From the NCBI GenBank assembly GCA_030141605.1, contig JAQGDQ010000556.1, positions 74,001 through 138,000 of the forward strand: a DNA stretch of 64,000 bases. Reading direction: 5' to 3'. A program made the translations under genes and the position numbers. The notes beneath the pieces were generated by a model. It was not told where the DNA came from. It searched no databases and worked only from the letters and a program-made list of their open reading frames with translations. Positions 10,651 through 23,900 of the stretch are shown here, in pieces. The stretch is from Tubiluchus corallicola. Its lineage: Eukaryota > Priapulida > Priapulimorpha > Priapulimorphida > Tubiluchidae. Positions within the stretch are counted from its first letter, which is position 1. Every line of letters begins with the position of its first letter.

Positions 10651-13390
10651 ACTAACTGGTTCTATAAGAGCTAGGCTGTTACGAATGCTTCGTTGTGCAG
10701 TGTTCATTATTAACAGCAGTTTGTGTTGAATTTGTTAATATAAAGAATATTATGAAAACACGAAGCAAAGGAAGCTACAAACATGTAATAATAACAAGTA
10801 CAGCGATTGATAAACGAATCTATCAATTATATTAGAAAATAATATGAATTGTATTTATAACTCAGTGGTACATAACAGGCTACGCGGTTATAGTGTCACT
10901 CTACCCGAAGATTGTTTTGTCTTTTCGAATACTGTATTTGAACATATTACGCTTTATATTCTGCTCTTCCTTGCTTTTTGAATTAATAATTCAATAAGCT
11001 TTCTGAAGGTCATGGGTCTTTTCTTCTGAAATTCCCTGGTCGTTTTAATCAATAAAGTCGTCAATAAAACTGATCAGTGAAAACAGAAATTTTGTGACGT
11101 TTCGTCACAAATGGTATATTCTCAAACTATTATAAATATTTATAAAATTATGTGTTTTATTTACATATTCTCATTACATCATACATTGCGGATACTGTAT
11201 AAAAATACTATGTAGTAATATTATTTAATTGCTATTGTATTATATAAAAATTGTAATGACAACAAACATAATGACATCATAGATTATTTATTGTAAAGCT
11301 AATTAGTACCAAAAATCTCCAAATTTTTAATCAGGAATAACATTAAAGTGTTAACGAGATATGCTTCTCTGATAAATGAAATGACAGAATTTTGACTTCA
11401 ATGTTAATCATTGTTATACAGTAGCTTCATCACACAATATTCTATTGTTCAAGAGAAAACAAAAGTTACCATTTACATGTAAGCATTCGCTCACTCATTG
11501 TTGAGATTTCTCATAGTCTGGCTAGCAAAAACTGCAGCAAAACCGTGATGAAACAAGTTTTCTAGGTTTGGTCACCAGATCAAAGGTGCTCGAGTCTGCA
11601 TTATGAAGAATTATGAAGGTGCATAAGAATAAAGTCTAGCTAATGTTTGGAGTTAAATTTAAAAAACTTCATTTCGTTTGTTTGCACATTATTGAGAGTA
11701 AAAACTTTTAGAACGACTTACACGCAAAACAGAACACATGAAACACCATGATAATACGTGATTGGGTAACGTGTCTGTATTCTGACCTGGAAGTCTTGAA
11801 TTTCATGTCACAAGACTTTAGAAATGGTACCTGTCGTTATTTTGCTTGATGCATGATTGCGTGTGGTAATAAACTCTGTTATGATGTTGTAGTCAGTTAT
11901 TTACAGTCAGTGATAAAAAATGGATTCATGACTTGTGCTGATTTTATGACGACTTTAAATAGACCAGTAACAATTACAAACAGTTCTAGGAACTTAGCAA
12001 TTCATACGTTAACATAATTATATTAAAATTAACATTACTAATAATTATTATTGATTTGTTCTTCGCAATTAATGGAATACGTCGTTCCCGTCAGTTGCAA
12101 AGAGCCAAAATCACAGTGGGGTTAATTGGCAATGTACGCAGCTGAAATGTGCGCGTGGTTGACAGAACTAGTGAAAGGCTGCGCCATTAGCATGTATATG
12201 GTGCCATGTATAATTGCAAATTGTGGGTAAAATGTCTAGTGACAACTTGTAGTTCGCATAATGCAAGTTTCTTTTTATTGACTGCTATCTTATTAGTTCT
12301 ACCGTTTTCGAATTTATAATTTAATTTGTGTAAATGTGCTCATACATTGAAAAGTTTCCGAATTGCAAAAAGACTAACATATAACTTCGCTGAACTTTAG
12401 AACAGTATCGTGAGTATGGTTACTGGCTAGTCTTCTATGCTATAAAGTTGAACTTGAGTTGAGCTTAAAGTTGAAAGGTAAACACATGCAAGGCGATTTT
12501 TTTTAAATTGCTAAATTTAAAATTAAATGGTCATCTGCATTACTCTGCGTTGTTGCATTAGTTGAAGTGTAGACATTTATTTAAAGAATCTGTCTATTGT
12601 GGGGAACTGTTTATTGGATTAATTGTGCATAGATGTGTCTGCTTGACGTGGATCCTTTGTCAAAAATGCCTGCCGTAGAGAGGGCACTGTGAAATTACCG
12701 TTGAAGTGAAAACTTAGTTATACTGATCTTATGAACAGGGACCCATGTTTTCAAATTTGTTAGATTGTAACTGTGGTCCAGCTTTTAATTGTCATCAGGC
12801 TTCTCGACCTGTGTCTACCAATTTATGTGTGAATTATGTCAAGTGTTAATTGATTCTTGCAATTTTTGACTTGATTAAACAAAGTTGTATTGAATTTATG
12901 TAGATGATTTTTAAGCTTTTGCTTCATCTGGATGCCGATGTCTAAACAGCCTTGCTTCATGTGATGTAATATTTATGTAACACTCATGTTTGTAATGCTA
13001 CATATATAGCAAATGTCATAATTTTAAAAATTGATAATGTTTCCTAAATTAAACTGACAACATTAATGCCCACCAGTGTTTAACGATCATTTTAGCTATA
13101 TTCGGTAAAGGGTAGCAAATTATAGGTGACTTTATAGTCTTTTCGCTATCCTTTGGTTCTAGATCTATCTGTTCTTTTTAAACATTCTTCAAAACGTATT
13201 AGTGATTACTTTGATTATTTTATTTATCATGTTTTATTGTAGTATTATATAGAGATTTCGCCCCCCGTTCCTCCCAGTGGGCCCGATTCGAAAAATAAAC
13301 CATCAATGGCATGACACTAGATTGAGACCTTTCGTTTGATGTATAAATCGCCGCAAATGGTGCCCTCGTCGAAGCTGTAGCCTCGAATCT
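10651..13390. other. intergenic, nothing recognised
   Basis: About 2.7 kb of AT-rich unique-looking DNA with no ORF, exon pair, RNA gene or clear repeat that I can support. Confidence 0.5.
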
Positions 13391-13424
<34 letters not shown>

Positions 13425-13442
13425 TATATATATATATATATA
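13391..13442. repeat. (TA)n microsatellite
   Basis: Two TA runs separated by ATAAATAAATA. Flanking sequence to 14296 shows no supportable gene. Confidence 0.95.
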
Positions 13443-14296
13443 CCAAGAATATTAATATAAGAGATAAATAAAATTGAATTTAATTAAGTTGCATTTGTAT
13501 TAACGTGTGTTTGTTCATTTATACCTAATTTTTTTTGCGATTTGAAGTCGCTTGCCCAGAGAAAATGTAAAGGCGAGACCTGTGTACAAGGATATGATTC
13601 AGCTACTAATGACAGCATAATCACCGAAGCCGACGATAGTTATAACTATGGGATAAATTATTGTTAAACTCGGTGCCGCACAGCTGAGTCTGAGTGAATG
13701 CAGTAGACTTTTGAGTAAAGATGTCATTCCGTGAAATAGTTGCATCCTATTGATTGATAATTTTTGGGAGGCGATTTTAAGGTGAAATTTTTGGAGTCGA
13801 CTTTTACTTACGACATATTTTTGGGAGATGTCGCTAAAGAGACGTCTGCAATGCGAATATGTAAAGAAATAATCCTTCATTATACGCTGGACTGAATGAA
13901 CACTCATACTGTGATACTTCACATAAGAGAATGTTCGCGTCTTGACATTACATCACAAAATTAACAAATATTACTGTAATTTATTTTAATGTATGGAAAA
14001 TTAAGCTAAGATTTATCTATTACCGGTAAATAAACTAGCGACGAAACACTCGATCAGAACATGGAAATCGTCAATGTTGTGCAGGTGCTGCCGCCTGTCG
14101 GCTTCCGTGGGAAGTTTTACACTGGCCTTGTATACGCGTGTCTTATTGACAAAATATCAATTACCAGCATACAAGCATATATAAAACACAACTACGCAGA
14201 GGTTTTAATTTTAGTAAATTATTTTTTTCTTCAAATGGGACGGTCAGTTTCTTCAAATATGACATCATTTACTCTGGAAGATCTTTAATATTTTAT

Positions 14297-14592
14297 GGTC
14301 GACTTGTACACAGGTAATATATAAAATGATGCAATTTTTGGTCCTAAAATGCACATCGACTTGTACATAAAGTCGACTTGTACACAGGTAATATATAAAA
14401 TGATGCAATTTTTGGTCTTAAAATGCACATCAGCTTGTACACAGGTAATATATAAAATTATGCGGTTTTTGGTCTTAAAATGCACATCGGCGTGTACATA
14501 AGGTCGACTTGTACACAGGTAATATATAAAATGATGCAATTTTTGGTCTTAAAATGCACATCAATTTGTACATAAGATCAGCTTGTACACAC
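14297..14592. repeat. about 75 bp tandem repeat, four copies
   Basis: Four imperfect copies (third shortened) of a unit containing TTGTACACAGGTAATATATA, ATGATGCAATTTTTGGTC and TTAAAATGCACATC. It lies about 290 bp upstream of the PNISR start codon and ends near the likely 5' UTR acceptor, so it could be in the promoter or first intron. Confidence 0.92.
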
Positions 14593-14877
14593 GTGTATAC
14601 AGTAGTTCCATGTCACCGTGGGGAGATAGATAACATGCAGAACAGAACGCATTGGTCAAGTTTGTGCGTAGCCTTATTGCACTGCTGTGAAAATCCTTCC
14701 CGGAACCTTCCGAAGAAATTATGCATAACATTGTACAACTGTTCCAACTATCGAACATTTTACGCACAAAGTTTGTTCGCTCTTTGTAACTGTTTAGAAA
14801 TACGGTGGTTATTTTCAAAGAAACTCAGTGATTATTCTTTTTGTAGAAAATTTCATTGAATAGCTCAAAATCCAGTT

Positions 14878-14950
14878 ATGTACGCACAGTGGACCCAGTG
14901 GCCTCTCAGTTTACAAGCTCAAACTTATCAGAATGTGCCGCATGAACAAG
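14878..14950 (+). CDS. PNISR: PNISR coding exon 1
   Basis: ATG at 14878 begins MYAQWTQWPLSLQAQ, comparable with the WQQWPL start of vertebrate PNISR. The donor is AACAAG|GTAATT in phase 1. An acceptor-like TTCTTTTTGTAG ends at 14846, so part of the 5' UTR probably lies in an upstream exon. Confidence 0.82.
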
Positions 14951-17900
14951 GTAATTAGGTGAAATTACTTACTTCTGAACTTCTTTCTAATTCACTGAAT
15001 TTCTTTCTAATTCATTTCTTTTCTCTATCTCTGTCTATTATTTTATCCTAACTACTCCCTGTTTTTCTATAATTCTCTCTCTTGTAAATTAAGTCGTTTT
15101 TTTCACTTTTCATGGTGGTCTTACAAGCTTTGCTTCTTGACCACCATGCAGCATCTATTTCTTGTTGACAAACTATTATATGTACTTTAGTAACTATGTT
15201 AGTACACTTCTGTTAAATTTTTGTAATTATATTTGGAATTTTTCCCTAACTATATCATGCTATAGTATACTAATGTAGTTCTGTTACAATTATTGTAACT
15301 ATATTTCATTTTCTAGTTATAAGGTATAATAGTTAAAGATAATAATGCAAATTGTAATGGAAAAATACATGCTGAAGTGATAATTAATTACAAAAATTAC
15401 TTATGGGTAAAAGCATAGTCAACACCCTTTTTGGATTTTTATTGATAGAAATAAATGATGGCAAAACATCTCTTGAGTTATTATTACCAAACATGTTTGA
15501 AATTGTTACTTCACATAAATAACCTTAATTTCCAGGTCACTGAAGCACTGTTGCAGCTAGTAATCTTGTCTGAAAAATAAACTGTGCAAAATTTTGACAA
15601 GAAACTCATTTTAACAGTTTGTAAGATTGGCTGTTTTCCTGATTTGAACAGGACGTGTTAAATTTTGTGATCTGAAGTGGAGAAAAATGTGGTTTGATTA
15701 AAATGGCCATTACTCTGTAATCTTTCATCTAATTTATAAAACAAGTATGATTTTATCATCTATATGAATGGACGTTTCATTTGCTGTATTGCACACACAT
15801 CTATGTGAACATTTTTTCTGCGTCACGGGGGCTACTTCTATACTTCTCGGGGTGTTCATTGCGCTTTTGCTCCTACAATTATCACTAATACGAATGGCGT
15901 TCTGCTGTCATGTTGTGTTATGTTATGTTACCTTTTACTTCAATATGAGATAGCGAAAATTGCGCTCATCTACTTGCCCTGCAATTAATCTATATAATTA
16001 CACATTTATTATAATGTAGGTTTGTATATAAATAATGTTTCTTGTTAATAAATAAATAAATATTGTATATAAATAATCTTTGTATGTCACACGCTCGCAC
16101 ACACACAACAAGTAATTGCATACGGTGCTTCATATATAAATAATCAATACAGCAGTAGATATTAGCAGGACTGAACTGCCAGCCTAGGGCATCGTAACGT
16201 CTTAATACACAACAAGTAATTGCATACGGTGCTTCATATATAAATAATCAATACAGCAGTAGATATTTGCAGGACTGAACTGCCACCCTAAGACTCCGGT
16301 TTAGTGATGTGAAAATCTCGCGAATATCACCATTTTCGAATGCAAATCAGATATCTGGAGCAACAGTAATTGATACTTTTAAGCCTAGTTTCTAAGTGTC
16401 GATATTGGCAAGTTAATTTTCGGTATCGTCCCACAATTCATAATGTTTCCTAACTGATGCCGTTTATGTGTTTTATTATTGTAGTTGATTGGGCGGCACT
16501 TGCACAGCAGTGGATCGCACAGAAAGAAGCCGCAAGTGTCCCAACTGTGCCTATCAACGCGGAACTGCACGAGGAAAATGCGCACGTGGCTCCCCCTCCG
16601 ACAGCAACTTCTGGTATTCAGGGTTTTGTATACAACTACAGTGCAGGTACTGAAAGCCGTTCTTGTCAAAAAGACTTCACTTTGATGTTGGTGGACTGTG
16701 TTGTGGTCTAACTTTGGTTAATATTTGTAGCTTTTCGCTTGAAGATATATTGTGTGAAAGAACTTCTTGTTTTGCTTTGGAAAACTATAGAAGCATTTGC
16801 GAGAAATTTTATACATGCAGCTTATCTATATTGACTGTTGTTGTCTTTCAGATCCGAATTTCATACAACATGGTGCAATGGGTTACGGAGGATGGGCTGG
16901 CGGTAACTGGAGCGGACCCGGTGGGTGGAACGTGCCGCCCAGTGTGGTTCAACCCCCCATGCCTCCCATTGAGAAAGCTGTTATAGATTATGGACACACG
17001 CCGACTCAAACGTTTGAACATGATCACGGCAACCAGTTCAGTCATCCCGCTGAGCCGATTGATTATAACCATGGCAACAGCAGTGATGCATTCCAGTATG
17101 AACACCAGGTAAAAAATTGACTGTCCTGTATTTTGCCTTTCACTAACTGTATATCCCTAGATAGAGTTGATACAGGTAAGATACAGGTAAGATAGAGGTA
17201 AACTACAGGTAAGATACAGGTAAGATACAAGCAAAATACAGGTAAGATACAGGCAAAATACAGGTAAGTTACAATTAAAATACAGGTAAGATAGAGGTAA
17301 AGTACAGGTAAGATACAGGTAGAATACATGTAAAATACAGTCAAAATACAGGTAAGATACAAGCAAAATACAGGCAAAATACAGGTAAAATACAGGTAAG
17401 ATACAAGCAAAATACAGGTAAGAGACAGGTAAAATACGGGTAAGATACAAGCAAAATACAGGTAAGAGACAGGCAAAATACAGGTAAGATACAGGTAAAA
17501 TACAGGTAAGATACAAGCAAAATACAGGTAAGAGACAGGTAAAATACAGGTAAGAGACAAGTAAGATACATTTAAAATACAGGTAAGTTACAGGTAAGAT
17601 ACAAGCAAAATACAGGTAAGTTACAGGTAAAATACAGGTAAGATACAAGCAAAATACAGGTAAGATACAAGCAAAATACAGGTAAGTTACTGGTAAAATA
17701 CAGGTAAGAGACAAGTAAAATACAGGTAAGATACAGGTAAAATACAGGTAAGATACATTTAAAATACAGGTAAGTTACAGGTAAAATACAGGTAAGATAC
17801 AAGCAAAATACAGGTAAGTTACTGGTAAAATATAGATTCATACAGTGAAGGTGCAGAGTTTATACAAATTTTTTGTTAATCATATTCTTTTCGAAAAGCA

Positions 17901-20900
17901 AGCCAAGTGAGTGCTGTCTTTGCTTTTATTGATCCTGTGTGTTGCAATCATAAGTTGCTACCAATGCATCATCATCAGAACTGACGTAAATTTGCCGACA
18001 TCTTTAGCACGGTTTTGCGGATTCTGTGAATTATGCGCCCGATGATTGGGGATCTCAGGACTCGATTCACCAACGAGAGAAGAGCAGGGATAGCAGACAT
18101 TTCCGGCATGGCAGAGGAGACAAGTCACATTTCGCCAATTCTGGTGACTCTCAAGTTCCTGAGTTTCCTGCAGACGTGCCAGTAATCGGTAAGCAACCTA
18201 TTTTGTTAATATTTTGTGGCTTTTACAACCACAATCAGCGATGAGAATTTTCCGCGGATACGCGAAATTCCGAGTTTTTGGAAGACCAGTAGTGCCATTT
18301 TTGTAAATTGCGTAAATTTGTTGAGAAAATTTTTACGGTACATTATTTCGCAAGCTGACTGCTAGGTGGCAGGCCGTCACTTTGTTTACATCACGTACAT
18401 CAGTGTAACCACGTGTATGTCTCTATGTATAAAATTATAGAATCACTTGTGCGGAGTTATTTGAGTCAATTGCAGACAGTTTTTATATACTTTTGCATAG
18501 GAGCGACCAGTACTTAGGCGTTTTTGATACAATTAGGTATCATGTATCCTTGATAGTTGGGTATTTTAAATGATGCATGAAACAAGGTAATTGATATTTT
18601 AAGTCCACTTAGAGGCTCTCTATGGTCACAAAATTCTACATGACATGTAAAACCTATACCAAAGACAAAAAATGGTACCGCTGGTTCTTCGAGGTTTTAT
18701 CGCAGTAATTGGGACCCCCTTGGAAATAAATACTGAGTTACTTGGGTTGTTATGCCAGGACCGCTGCCTAAACGAAATCATTATTATTATAATTTGTATT
18801 TCTGAGTCTCTGTGTTTGCGCCAGATGCTCAAAAGCGGAAACAGCTGCCACTGTGGATCAGGCAAGGTTTGGAAAAGATGGAAGAAGAGAAGAGGAAGAC
18901 CCTAGAAAAAGAAAGAAAGAAACAAGAACTTGAACAGAGGAAGCACCAGGACATGGAAATGTCGGACGACGAAGTCGAACATGATGATGAGAAGACGAAA
19001 AGGAAGAGCAGATTCGTAAGTAATCAGCTAGATGTCGGCACTAAAAGTTTTGTAAACAGATGAGATTTTTTAGGAAAAAGTGGGATTCGAGTTTGATTCG
19101 CTTTCCAAAAATATGTATATTGTGAGATTCGGATTTGCTCCGGATTCGAAAATTATTAGGAAAAACGGGATTCGAACTTGATGCTGCTTCAAAAGACACT
19201 TTATATTGTGAGATTCGGATTCGCTCTGGATTGGAAAATTATTGGGAAAAACGGGATTCAAATTTGATTTTGTTTCAAAATACACTTTATATTGTGAGAT
19301 TCGGATTCGCTCCTAATTGGAAAATTATTGGGAAAAACGGGATTGAAATTTGATTCGCTTTCAAAAGACACAATATATATTGTGAGTTTCGGATTTGCTC
19401 CGGATTGGGAAATTATTGGGAAAAACGGGATTTTGTTTCAAACGACACTTTATATTGTGAGTTTCGGATGTGCTCCAGACTGGAAAATTATTGGGAAAAA
19501 CGGGATTCGAATTTGATTAGGTTTTAAAAGACACTTTATATCAGGGGTGTGTAATTGCAAATCATCTGACCTACCGGACCACATTAAGCTTTCCTGTGGG
19601 CCACATACAAGGAGGCAAGAACAGTAGGACCTAAACAGTAAACACTGCAGAGTCGAAGCCAAGCCCTGGGTGACCTTGGGAATTTTAGCTAGATACTTAG
19701 TTTGGTTGCCGTAGCAACAGTTTACATGTATAAAGTTTGCTGTCATGTCTCACTTGATGTAAAGGCTAGCATTTAGTAATCAGCTAAACAGTGAGTCATT
19801 GAGTGCGGACCTAGCTAAAATATAAATAATAGCTTCATATTTTATTATATGTTTCATTTTCTATATAAAATTCATTACGTTTATTGTCGTTTTGGCAATA
19901 AGTGCATATGTATAGTATTATTTTGAATAGGAAAGTGAGGATGAGGAAAGCAGAAGTAACCATGGCGACAGCGAAGTAGACGAAAGTAAATCTGCGAGGC
20001 CGCGATCTCCGTCTCCCGTAAAAACGGAGGAGGAAAGGCAACAAGAATTGGTTTGTACTTCCACGTAGAACGCATGCAGTACCTGCATTTATTAACCCTT
20101 TCACTACGGAGGGCGGCACAGTGCCACCTATGTTTTTCATGCAAGGGACGAGAGGTGGTAGACTGCCGCCCGAGCTCAACACTAAGCGCAGTCATCCAGG
20201 TCTGTTTATTTTGCTGTTACGTCCATGCAAAAACATTGTAGAAAAGTTTAACAGCCGTGGGATTGGGGTTGGTTTGCAACAAGTAATGCTAACCAGCCAA
20301 TCAGCGTCTGAAGCCAGGTGCATTCCGCAATACTGTACTATATAGTATGTTCTCATGCAAAATTGCTTGTTGAGACTTGGTGAAACGTGTGTTTAGTTGA
20401 TTGTTCTGCATTCTTATAAAATAATTGCATATTGTGGATTAGTATTATGACTTTAGCTACTAATTACAACATTCTGTTTTAGTAACACACCACAAAAAGT
20501 TATTGCCAAATGTGCAAAAACCAAATCGGCATTGGCTAAAAAGCAACTACGTAGTGAAAGGGTTAATCTAGATCGATGCACGCTGAGTTCAGAAAATGTG
20601 TAATATGAAATATATTATTATTATTATGTATTTTATTTGAATCTAAAATGGATACGGCACATGTACAACGATGTTCATACACAACAAGTATATATACACA
20701 AAGATAATAGTTAGGAATATTATGAAATGATTAAAATGCTTCATGTAGTGGTTTCTTACAAGTTCAGGGATGAGAATTTTCCACGTATACGCGGAATTCC
20801 GAGTTTTTGGAAGACCAGTAGTGTCATTTTTGTAAATCGCATAAATTCGTTGAGAAAATTTTTACGGACCCAGTACATTATTTCACAAGCTGACCGCTAG

Positions 20901-23900
20901 TTGGCAGGCCATCACTTTGTTTACATCACGTACATCAGTGTAACCACGTGTATATCTCTATGTATAAAAATATAGAATCAATTGTGCGGAGTTATTTGAG
21001 TCAATTGCAGACAGTTTTTATATACTTTTGCATAGAAGCGGCCAGTACTTAGGCGTTTTTGAGACAATTAGGTATCATGTATCCTTCATAGTTGGGTATT
21101 TGAAATTATGCGTGAAACAAGGTAGTTGATATTTTAAGTCCACTTAGAGGCTCTATGTGGTCATAAAATTGCAATTTGTTGCTGGCTGTGCGGCCCCCAA
21201 ACCGCGGCCTGTTTCAGGGTTTTTTGCAATTTGTCATTCTTATCCCTGCAAGATCATAAAATGATTTCTTGATAGGACGCCTCATGTTGCAATTAAATGT
21301 ACAAAGTGCAACCGTATTTCGATCTTAAGTTAAAATCGCTGTGTTAAATAAATGCAACAATTTTGGTATAAATATCTGACTCGAATTCTGTAGTTTTCTC
21401 GAAAAGTTAAGCCTTCGACTGTAGATTATGAAATTTGACAGCAGAGTCCCACAGTAATATATGAGTAGTTTGATATTTTCACTTTGTCTACACTTAAAGG
21501 AAGACAGGATGATTTTTCTTATACTATCGTATTGTCAAGTCCGATAAAAAGTATGCATTTTAACACGATTAATCCCGCAATAGCGTTTCTGATAATTAAA
21601 TAATTGATTAAAACTTAATTAACGGCTGGCGAGCCTAACTATTGATGATATCACAAACTAACATAATTTTCTACGAGCGTGTTGCACGTGTTTGCGAAAG
21701 CGAAAATTGAAGTACACTGCTACTGTAAGACATTCGGTGTGTTGTACTAAAACTAGGCAAGTTTTAAGATAAAAAATTCAGATTTCAATTTTACTGCTGT
21801 GCTCACTCATGAGCTGTCGAACGTGTGTGGCTCATCACAACTAACACTCCGAACTGAGAGGTACAGCACCTGTTTTTTGTGCAGCGTCATGTCTAACTAA
21901 TGACGAAATGCATGTAACAGCGAAGAACTAGTGGTGCGAATGCGAAATTGTGTTTGTGTGGTAACAATTCTTTCACAAAAGTCATTTCACAAATTTTCAT
22001 TAAGAAAATAGTATATTTTCTTTCAATATTTTAAACAGTAGATTGATTTGACCTATATTTTAAGATTGAGTCCGGTTTTGCTTTAAAATTTTTTCTAAAA
22101 ACAGTGTTCCGCGATATGTAAGTCTGACCTGCTAATAGCACCAATTTCACAAGCATATAACAAGATAGGTAAACTATAGAGGTGGTTTGAAATTTAGTTT
22201 CAAGATTTTATTCTGAAATGTGTACATAAACTGTGAAGTAGTGTCATGCTGAAAAGCAGAAAACCAAGTGACCAGAACTACAGGTGAAATCATTTAGGTG
22301 TGAAAACAGGTTTAGAGATTATGCATTCATAAAGACTGTAGAAGCCAATGAAAATTTAAACCGTAAAGAGAAAGATTTAGCAATTTTAACAAGAACGCCT
22401 GAAGGTGGCAGCACTATGCAAAACTCAAAAAAGTATGATGACAATGCAACATAAATTCAAATTTAGAGTAATTAAAATGATTTTCTTCTGTCCAAGAGGC
22501 ACATTAATTTTTTTGCCACTGTTTCAGTACGGTTCATTAAAAAAGAAACTCGTTATGTGAAATGCGTCATAAAGAAGCGAAATTTGAAGAGTTTTTCTTT
22601 GTCAGATAATGAAGACGCGTCGAATGATGACCGAAGTATTATTGACTGTAACAGAAGAATTAATTCATGATATCTCTAGGGAAGTATATAAGCGAGCGCT
22701 GACGAAAGGTAAGCGTTCGTCTATTCCCTATGTGTTTTGTTATAATGATCTATTTGACCGCCAGCTAAATTATGCCTCTCAGAACCATTGTTTCCAAATA
22801 TTAGATCTACACATACTAATATGTACTTGTATAATGATAGGGATAACAGTCAGGGGCGTATTAACCTATAGACTGACTAGGCTGTAGCCTAGGGCGCGAA
22901 TTTTTAGGGGGACATATTTTAGAAAAAAATCTTATTCTCCTCATAAAATTTGTACAATTCCATATTCTTGTGAAGGGTGCATTTTATAACACACCACAGG
23001 CAGTTAATGAGAGCAGGTTGTATGGAAGTGCCACATAACGAACAGGTGCAAGGTATTACACAACCAGCAGTTGTATAGCTTTATTTGAATATAAACGAAT
23101 ACTATGCAAATACATGTAATTAATAATGACCACGTAGGAACTAGGTTAATACTGTTTCTAATACACCACAAATAATTGTTTAAAATCTGCTCATTACATA
23201 AATAACGATGAATTCACAATAGAGTTGGGCGGGACAAAACAATCAGCCTAGGGTAGCGTAAAATCTTGATCCACCTCTGATAACAATACCTGTATGATGA
23301 TAATGATATGCCTGGATCCTTGATCCACCTCTGATAACAATACCTGTATGATGATAATGATATGCCTGGATCCTTGATCCACCTCTGATAACAATACCTG
23401 TATGATGATAATGATACACCTGGATCCTTGATCCACCTCTGATAACAATACCTGTATGATGATAATGATACACCTGGATCCTTGATCCACCTGTGATAAC
23501 AATACCTGTATGATGATAATGATACACCTGGATCCTTGATCCACCTCTGATAACAATACCTGTATGATGATAATGATACACCTGGATCCTTGATCCACCT
23601 GTGATAACAATACCTGTATGATGATAATGATACACCTGGATCCTTGATCCACCTCTGATAACAATACCTGTATGATGATAATGATACACCTGGATCCTTG
23701 ATCCACCTGTGATAACAATACCTGTATGATGATAATGAACGCCTGGATACTTGATACACCTCTGATACCAATACCTGTATGATGATAATGATACGCCTGG
23801 ATCCTTGATCCACCTCCGATAACAATACCTGTATGATGATAATTATATGCCTGGATCGTTGATCCACTTTTCAATCAAAGAATGTTTGAGTCAGCTTATT

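Noticed and set aside
17063-17841. Minus-strand ORFs rich in Leu/Cys/Tyr as membrane proteins
   Set aside because: They are the complement of the 11 bp GTAAG minisatellite inside a PNISR intron; 11 bp units cycle through all frames and give hydrophobic repeats by chance.
23214-23874. Three overlapping 150-217 codon minus-strand ORFs
   Set aside because: All three frames of a 54 bp satellite are open at once, which marks them as repeat artefacts.
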